Shown piece by piece: positions 4,585 through 8,325 of a DNA stretch of 8,325 nucleotides. Origin of the DNA: Actinomycetota bacterium (lineage in GTDB: Bacteria; Actinomycetota; Acidimicrobiia; Spongiisociales; ZC4RG35); contig JAHWLC010000038.1 in NCBI GenBank assembly GCA_019347585.1, positions 1-8,325 on the forward strand, in the 5' to 3' direction. The first letter of the stretch is position 1. Each line of letters starts with the position of its first letter. A model generated the notes under the pieces. The model was not told the origin of the DNA. It made no database searches and was given only the letters and a program-made list of their open reading frames with translations. A program made the translations under genes and the position numbers.

Positions 4585-6417
4585 GTGACCGACACTGCAC
4601 GACTCGAAGAGCTAGCCCGACAGCTATGTGTGGACAGCATCCGGGCCACGAGCGCCGCAGGCTCCGGGCACCCCACATCTTCGATGTCTGCCGCCCATCT
4701 CACGGCGGTCCTGTTCTCGAATCATCTCCGCTACGACCCGGAGAATCCGGACCATCCCGGAAACGATCACTTCGTCATCTCCAAGGGCCATGCCTCCCCT
4801 CTGCTCTATTCCCTCTACAAGGCGCTGGGAGTCATCGACGATGACCAGCTCCTCTCCCTGCGGGAGATGGGCAGCCCCCTGGAGGGGCACCCCGCCCCCG
4901 TGGAAGGGCTTCCTTGGGTGGAGGTGGCTACCGGATCTCTCGGGCAGGGGCTTCCCATCGGGCTGGGTATGGCCCTCGGTCTGCGGCTCCGCGGCCTCCC
5001 GGGCCGGGTGTGGGTCTTGCTGGGCGACTCGGAGATGTCCGAGGGCTCGGTATGGGAGGCCATGGCCAACGCCTCCCACCACGAAGTCGGCAACCTGATC
5101 GGCATCCTGGACATGAACCGATTGGGGCAGCGAGGTCCCACCATGTTGGGCTGGGACGGCGACGCTTACGTCGCAAGGGCCGAAGCATTCGGCTGGCAGA
5201 GCATTCAGGTCGACGGCCACGACGTGGCAGCCATCGATGATGCCTACGAGCTGGCCGCAGGAGCCGACCAACCCACTCTGGTGGTGGCGAGGACAGTGAA
5301 GGGATGGGGAGTGTCCTTCTTGGAGAACCAGGGCGGCCACCACGGCAAGGCGGTCGCCAAGGACCAGAAGGACCAGGCCATAAAGGAATTGGGAGGTCAG
5401 CGGTCGCTGAATCTGGTTCCCCCGGCTCCGCCGGAAGCCGCCGAATCCAGCGAGGAGCCCGGGTCCTACCAGCGCCCCACGTTCAGCGAGCCCATCGCCA
5501 CCCGCAAGGCATTCGGACAGGCTCTCGCCGCTCTGGCCCCCTCCCGGCCCGACCTGGTCGTGTTGGATGGCGAGGTCTCCAACTCCACTTACACGGAGGT
5601 CTTCGAAGAAGTAGAGGCGGAGCGCTTCCTGGAGATGTACATCGCCGAGCAATGCATGGTGGGGGCGGCGGTTGGTCTCCAGGCGGTCGGTCTCACCCCG
5701 GTGGCAGCCACCTTTGCCGCCTTCCTGACCCGGGCCTACGACTTCGTGAGAATGGCGGCGGTCTCTCGAGCCGATATGGCCCTATCAGGGTCGCATGCCG
5801 GGGTCTCCATCGGCGAGGACGGCCCTTCCCAGATGGGTCTGGAGGATCTGGCCATGATGAGAGCTGTCCACGGTTCGACGGTGCTCTATCCGGCCGATGG
5901 GAATGCCACGGTGAGCCTCGTCAGCCAGATGGTGGATCGGCCGGGAATCAGTTATCTGCGGACTACCCGTGAGGACACCCCGCAGCTCTACGGCCCGGAC
6001 GAGGAGCTGCCCATCGGTGGGAGCAAGACGCTGCGGGCCGGCGACGACGACCGGGCCACCATCATCGGGGCCGGAGTGACTCTTTTCGAGGCGTTGAAGG
6101 CGGCCGAGTCACTGTCTGAGGACGGCATCTCAGTCCGGGTTGTCGACGCCTACTCAATCAAGCCGATCGACGAGGAGACGATCCGGCAAGCCAGTCGCGA
6201 GACTGGTCTGCTGGTTGTCGTCGAGGACCACTGGATCGAAGGGGGTCTGGGGGATGCGGTCTTGGCCGCCTTGACTTCTGACGGCAGCCCGCTGACCGGC
6301 AAGGTGGTCAAGCTGGCAGTCACCGACATGCCCGGGTCGGGACCACCCGAGGAGATGCGGGAATGGGCCGGGTTATCCGCTTCGCGGATCGTGGAGGCTG
6401 TCGAGAAGAATCTGTAG
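4585..6417 (+). CDS. tkt: Transketolase, short animal-like type
   Basis: The 610-residue enzyme transfers two-carbon ketol units between sugar phosphates in the pentose phosphate (or Calvin-type) pathway using thiamine diphosphate and Mg2+. The thiamine-binding pyrophosphate domain (about 1-270) has SGHP (27-30), SKGHA (66-70), EGHPAP (100-105) and the metal motif GDSEMSEGSVWEAM (148-160) ending with DMNRLGQ (176-182). The pyrimidine-binding domain (about 300-460) has IAEQCMVG with the cofactor-activating Glu355 and SIGEDGPSQMGLEDLAMMRA (408-427). A C-terminal transketolase domain follows (about 470-605). Length and motifs resemble the roughly 620-residue human form more than the roughly 665-residue E. 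coli form. GDS replaces the common GDG, but the metal-binding Asp148 and Asn178 remain. Both halves are in one chain, unlike split archaeal or Gram-positive versions. No pathway partner genes are adjacent. Confidence 0.95.
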   Translation: MTDTARLEELARQLCVDSIRATSAAGSGHPTSSMSAAHLTAVLFSNHLRYDPENPDHPGNDHFVISKGHASPLLYSLYKALGVIDDDQLLSLREMGSPLEGHPAPVEGLPWVEVATGSLGQGLPIGLGMALGLRLRGLPGRVWVLLGDSEMSEGSVWEAMANASHHEVGNLIGILDMNRLGQRGPTMLGWDGDAYVARAEAFGWQSIQVDGHDVAAIDDAYELAAGADQPTLVVARTVKGWGVSFLENQGGHHGKAVAKDQKDQAIKELGGQRSLNLVPPAPPEAAESSEEPGSYQRPTFSEPIATRKAFGQALAALAPSRPDLVVLDGEVSNSTYTEVFEEVEAERFLEMYIAEQCMVGAAVGLQAVGLTPVAATFAAFLTRAYDFVRMAAVSRADMALSGSHAGVSIGEDGPSQMGLEDLAMMRAVHGSTVLYPADGNATVSLVSQMVDRPGISYLRTTREDTPQLYGPDEELPIGGSKTLRAGDDDRATIIGAGVTLFEALKAAESLSEDGISVRVVDAYSIKPIDEETIRQASRETGLLVVVEDHWIEGGLGDAVLAALTSDGSPLTGKVVKLAVTDMPGSGPPEEMREWAGLSASRIVEAVEKNL

Positions 6418-6457
6418 CTCCCCCGACACAATCGGCACAGGCCCCGGATCCGCCTAG

Positions 6458-6488
6458 GGGTGGGCAGCCTGGAGCCCTGAGCTCACCC
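6458..6488 (+). terminator. Hairpin after transketolase, possible terminator
   Basis: GGGTGGGC (6458-6465) pairs with GCTCACCC (6481-6488) as an 8-bp stem with one G-U pair and a 15-nt loop, starting 40 nt after the transketolase stop. There is no U-tract. Position and strength make it the best terminator candidate between transketolase and the YnfA gene. Confidence 0.4.
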
Positions 6489-6491
6489 GGC

Positions 6492-6518
6492 GGCCGGCCC
6501 CCGGATCGGGCCCCGGCC
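6492..6518. promoter_or_regulatory. Interrupted palindrome over the -35 region of the YnfA-type gene
   Basis: GGCCGG (6492-6497) mirrors CCGGCC (6513-6518). Inside, CCCG-GAT-CGGG (6500-6510) mirrors itself around the same centre, 6505. The 27-bp dyad ends 2 bp before the TAGAGT -10, so it covers the -35 region. It could be an operator or part of a terminator structure; high GC content makes chance symmetry possible. Confidence 0.3.
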
Positions 6519-6520
6519 AA

Positions 6521-6526
6521 TAGAGT
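6521..6526 (+). promoter_or_regulatory. Putative -10 element of the YnfA-type gene (leaderless type)
   Basis: TAGAGT fits TANNNT and is followed by 6 nt and the ATG at 6533, placing the expected transcript start on the A of the start codon. No Shine-Dalgarno sequence is present. This is the cleanest leaderless-type start in the window. Confidence 0.5.
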
Positions 6527-6532
6527 CGCCAC

Positions 6533-6874
6533 ATGACCGTCATCAAGTCGATCGCTCTCTTCGTCGCGGCCGCCATCGCCGAGATCGGGGGTGTCTACCT
6601 GGTGTGGCAGGGGGTCCGGGAACGGCGCGGCCTGGCCTTCGTGGGTGTCGGTGTCATCGCTCTCGGGCTCTACGGCCTCGTCGCCACATTCCAGCCCAGT
6701 CCTCACTTCGGGAGGATCCTCGCCGCCTATGGAGGGGTCTTCGTAGTCGGATCCCTTCTCTGGGGCGTCGTTTTCGACGGCTTTCGGCCCGACCGATACG
6801 ACATCATCGGTGCCGCCATCTGCATCATCGGGATCGCCGTCATCATGTACGCCCCTCGAGCCGGCCAGGTCTAG
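6533..6874 (+). CDS. YnfA / UPF0060 family small membrane protein
   Basis: The 113-residue product matches the UPF0060 (YnfA) family in length and pattern. Four hydrophobic helices lie at about 4-26, 33-53, 60-81 and 89-107. The first carries the family AEIGG stretch with an intramembrane Glu (17). The third contains [12 protein letters not shown], close to GRVYAAYGGVYV in E. coli YnfA. The DG at the end of that helix and the Tyr-Asp before the fourth are also typical. YnfA is distantly related to small multidrug resistance transporters, and E. coli-type members have been linked to efflux of cationic compounds; function here is by family only. It is probably transcribed alone from its own leaderless-type promoter, and the next gene begins 36 nt downstream with its own candidate -10. 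Confidence 0.93.
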   Translation: MTVIKSIALFVAAAIAEIGGVYLVWQGVRERRGLAFVGVGVIALGLYGLVATFQPSPHFGRILAAYGGVFVVGSLLWGVVFDGFRPDRYDIIGAAICIIGIAVIMYAPRAGQV

Positions 6875-6896
6875 GCCGGGATCCACGGTCGCCAGG

Positions 6897-6902
6897 TACC
6901 CT
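6897..6902 (+). promoter_or_regulatory. Putative -10 element of the 47-residue gene and FAD oxidoreductase
   Basis: TACCCT, the same hexamer as before the MFS gene, lies 8 nt before the ATG at 6911. Spacing is 1-2 nt longer than in the other cases, so the start could be leaderless or nearly so. There is no AGGAGG before this ATG. Confidence 0.35.
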
Positions 6903-6910
6903 CGGCCTCG

Positions 6911-7054
6911 ATGACTGACAACGGATCGATCGAGCAGCCGGAGGAGTACCGAGAGGAAGTGCTGGGCTCGGCGCCCCGGGAAGTGATCGCCGAGAAGCTC
7001 GGGTTCAGCCCCGAGGCCGTCGCCGAGAAAGTCCGCACTCACCTCGGGCGGTGA
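6911..7054 (+). CDS. Small acidic helical protein, 47 residues, coupled to the FAD oxidoreductase
   Basis: I do not recognise this family. The product begins MTDNGSIEQPEEYREEVL and continues with a charged, probably all-helical segment, REVIAEKLGFSPEAVAEKV (about 23-41). The pattern IAEKLGFSPEAV resembles the turn of a helix-turn-helix or a small helical bundle, but the protein is too short for a confident DNA-binding call. Evidence that it is real: a candidate -10 at suitable distance, a frame that ends exactly in a GTGA overlap with the next start, and a coherent amphipathic composition. It could be a small partner or regulator of the oxidoreductase, or a conserved leader peptide. It has no signal peptide, membrane segment or cysteine. 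Confidence 0.6.
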   Translation: MTDNGSIEQPEEYREEVLGSAPREVIAEKLGFSPEAVAEKVRTHLGR

Positions 7055-8325
7055 CGGTGGCGGCGACCGCCGATGTGGTGGTGGTCGGCGCCGGGATCGC
7101 CGGGGTCTCTGCCGCCTACCACCTCTCCCGGCGTGGGGTAGCCAGAGTGGTGATCGCCGACCCCCGCCCCCCGCTCACGCTGACCTCGGACAAATCCACC
7201 GAGTGCTACCGCAACTTCTGGCCCAACCCGGAGATGGTGGCGCTGACCAATCGCTCCATCGACCTCCTCGAAGAGCTGGCCGAGGAGTCGGGCGACTACT
7301 TCTCCCTCACCCGGAGGGGCTATCTCTTCGTCACCGCCGACCCCACCCGTCTCGACGCCATGACACGCCAGGCCGTGATCAGCTCGGGGTACGGGACCGG
7401 CCCGGTACGTCGCCACCCCGGCCCCCATCCTCATGGCCAGTCCGATGACGGGATCGACGTCCTCACCGGGCAGGCGCTGCGGGAGGCCTTCCCCTATCTC
7501 AGCGAGGAGGCGCTGGGGGCCCTCCACGTCCGGCGTGCCGGGTGGTTCAGCGCCCAGCAGCTCGGCGCCCTGATGCTGGAGCGGTTCAGGGACGCCGGTG
7601 GCGAGCTCGTCGTCGCCACGGTCACCGGGATCGTCGTCGACAACGATCGGGTTCGCGGGGTGCGACTCGACGACGGATCCGTAATCGACACCCCCACGGT
7701 GGTGGTGGCTGCCGGGCCCATGGCCCCGAATGTCGCCGCCCTGGCCGGAGTGGAGCTGCCCCTCTTCTCCGAGCTTCATCTCAAGGTGAGCTTCCGCGAC
7801 CACCTCGGAGTGATCCCCAGGGATGCCCCCATGCTGATCTGGAGCGACCCCCAGCACATCGAGTGGTCGGACGAGGAACGTGCCGGGCTGGTCTCGATGG
7901 GCCGGGAGGAGCTGCTCGGGGAGATGCCCGTCTTCTGTCACGGCCGTCCCGAGGGTGGAGCCGACTCCCCCTACTTCACCGCCCTCTGGGAGTACCACCA
8001 GGAAGTGATGGGGCCGGTGTGGCCCCTCCCCGAGGACCCTCTCTACCCCGAGGTGGTGATGCGCGGCTTGACCAGGATGATCCCGAGACTCGAGGTATAC
8101 CTCGACCGGCTGCCCCCTTCCAGCGTCGACGGCGGGTACTACACCAAGACGGCGGAGAACCGCCCTCTGATCGGGCCCGCCGGACAGGACGGGCTCCAGC
8201 TGGTCGCCGGGCTATCCGGATTCGGAGTGATGGTGTCCGCCGCCGCCGGAGACTTGTTGGCGGCACACATCTGCGGCGAGCAGCTCCCCGATCACGCCGC
8301 GGCCTTCCTCCTCGACCGCTACGAC
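7051..8325 (+). CDS. FAD-dependent oxidoreductase, DAO / sarcosine oxidase-like (3' end outside window)
   Basis: Four hundred and twenty-five codons are visible without a stop, and the frame runs off the right edge. The N-terminus has a Rossmann FAD-binding strand, VVVVGAGIAGVSAAYHL, with Gly13, Gly15 and Gly18, and the acidic Asp37 at the end of the second strand. The RAGWFSAQQLG stretch (about 162-172), AAGP (220-223) and the C-terminal pattern GGYYTKTAENRPLIGP, then SGFG (389-392), are those of DAO-family flavoproteins that oxidise amines or amino acids such as sarcosine or glycine derivatives. The substrate is not deducible. The visible part is nearly full length for the family, so only the tail is likely missing. 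GTG 7051 overlaps the stop of the 47-residue gene (GTGA), implying coupled translation; GTG 7057 is an alternative. No Shine-Dalgarno sequence is evident. Confidence 0.9.
   Translation, partial: MTVAATADVVVVGAGIAGVSAAYHLSRRGVARVVIADPRPPLTLTSDKSTECYRNFWPNPEMVALTNRSIDLLEELAEESGDYFSLTRRGYLFVTADPTRLDAMTRQAVISSGYGTGPVRRHPGPHPHGQSDDGIDVLTGQALREAFPYLSEEALGALHVRRAGWFSAQQLGALMLERFRDAGGELVVATVTGIVVDNDRVRGVRLDDGSVIDTPTVVVAAGPMAPNVAALAGVELPLFSELHLKVSFRDHLGVIPRDAPMLIWSDPQHIEWSDEERAGLVSMGREELLGEMPVFCHGRPEGGADSPYFTALWEYHQEVMGPVWPLPEDPLYPEVVMRGLTRMIPRLEVYLDRLPPSSVDGGYYTKTAENRPLIGPAGQDGLQLVAGLSGFGVMVSAAAGDLLAAHICGEQLPDHAAAFLLDRYD

Noticed and set aside
4624..5652. Open 342-residue minus-strand frame within transketolase
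   Set aside because: Antisense of the highly conserved transketolase; composition and lack of motifs indicate a shadow.
7381..7460. Possible frameshift in the FAD oxidoreductase (Pro/His-rich stretch GPHPHG)
   Set aside because: The frame is continuous on both sides, and the flanking FPYLS and RAGWFSAQQLG motifs are in the same frame, so this is a variable loop.
7039..7998. Open 319-residue minus-strand frame within the FAD oxidoreductase
   Set aside because: Antisense shadow; the plus strand encodes an uninterrupted flavoprotein with Rossmann and C-terminal motifs.
1..8325. CRISPR array, insertion sequence, phage or defence island
   Set aside because: No regularly spaced direct repeats, transposase, integrase or nuclease motifs were seen; all recognisable genes are metabolic, transport, repair or regulatory.

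Overview
The window is very GC-rich, densely packed and free of obvious mobile DNA. Gene content (an MFS exporter of the actinobacterial type, an ECF sigma factor, a transketolase resembling the short animal form) and the frequent leaderless-type starts suggest a chromosomal segment from an actinobacterium, possibly an uncultured Acidimicrobiia-like lineage. The lineage is inferred from style and family resemblance, not from a marker gene.

Layout from left to right. The last 28 codons of a probable MOSC-domain protein (+) converge on and slightly overlap a dienelactone-hydrolase-family gene (-). That gene is divergent from an MFS_3-type exporter (+) across only 36 bp. The exporter converges on, and overlaps by 13 bp, a multi-pass membrane protein of unknown function (-). 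About 65 bp further on, and divergent from the membrane protein, starts a two-gene operon (+): an ECF sigma factor whose stop codon overlaps the start of an O6-alkylguanine-DNA alkyltransferase. That alkyltransferase carries an Ada-type zinc-binding methyl-sensor domain at its C-terminus. A 183-bp gap with hairpins and a Shine-Dalgarno site leads to a complete transketolase (+). Then come a YnfA/UPF0060 small membrane protein (+), a 47-residue small protein (+) and, coupled to it by a GTGA overlap, a FAD-dependent oxidoreductase of the DAO family (+) that runs off the right edge.

The most interesting unit is the sigma factor plus alkyltransferase operon. The position normally held by an anti-sigma factor is occupied by a protein that contains both a suicide alkyl acceptor (PCHR) and an Ada-like four-cysteine phosphotriester sensor, in reversed domain order relative to E. 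coli Ada. This suggests an alkylation-responsive transcription circuit, which is a hypothesis and not something the sequence proves.

A second theme is promoter architecture. Five gene starts have a TANNNT -10 element 6 to 8 nt before an ATG or GTG and no convincing Shine-Dalgarno sequence, as in leaderless actinobacterial transcripts. The alkyltransferase and transketolase genes have clear AGGAGG sites instead. No rRNA, tRNA, CRISPR array, insertion sequence or transposase was seen. No intergenic stretch exceeds 300 bases.
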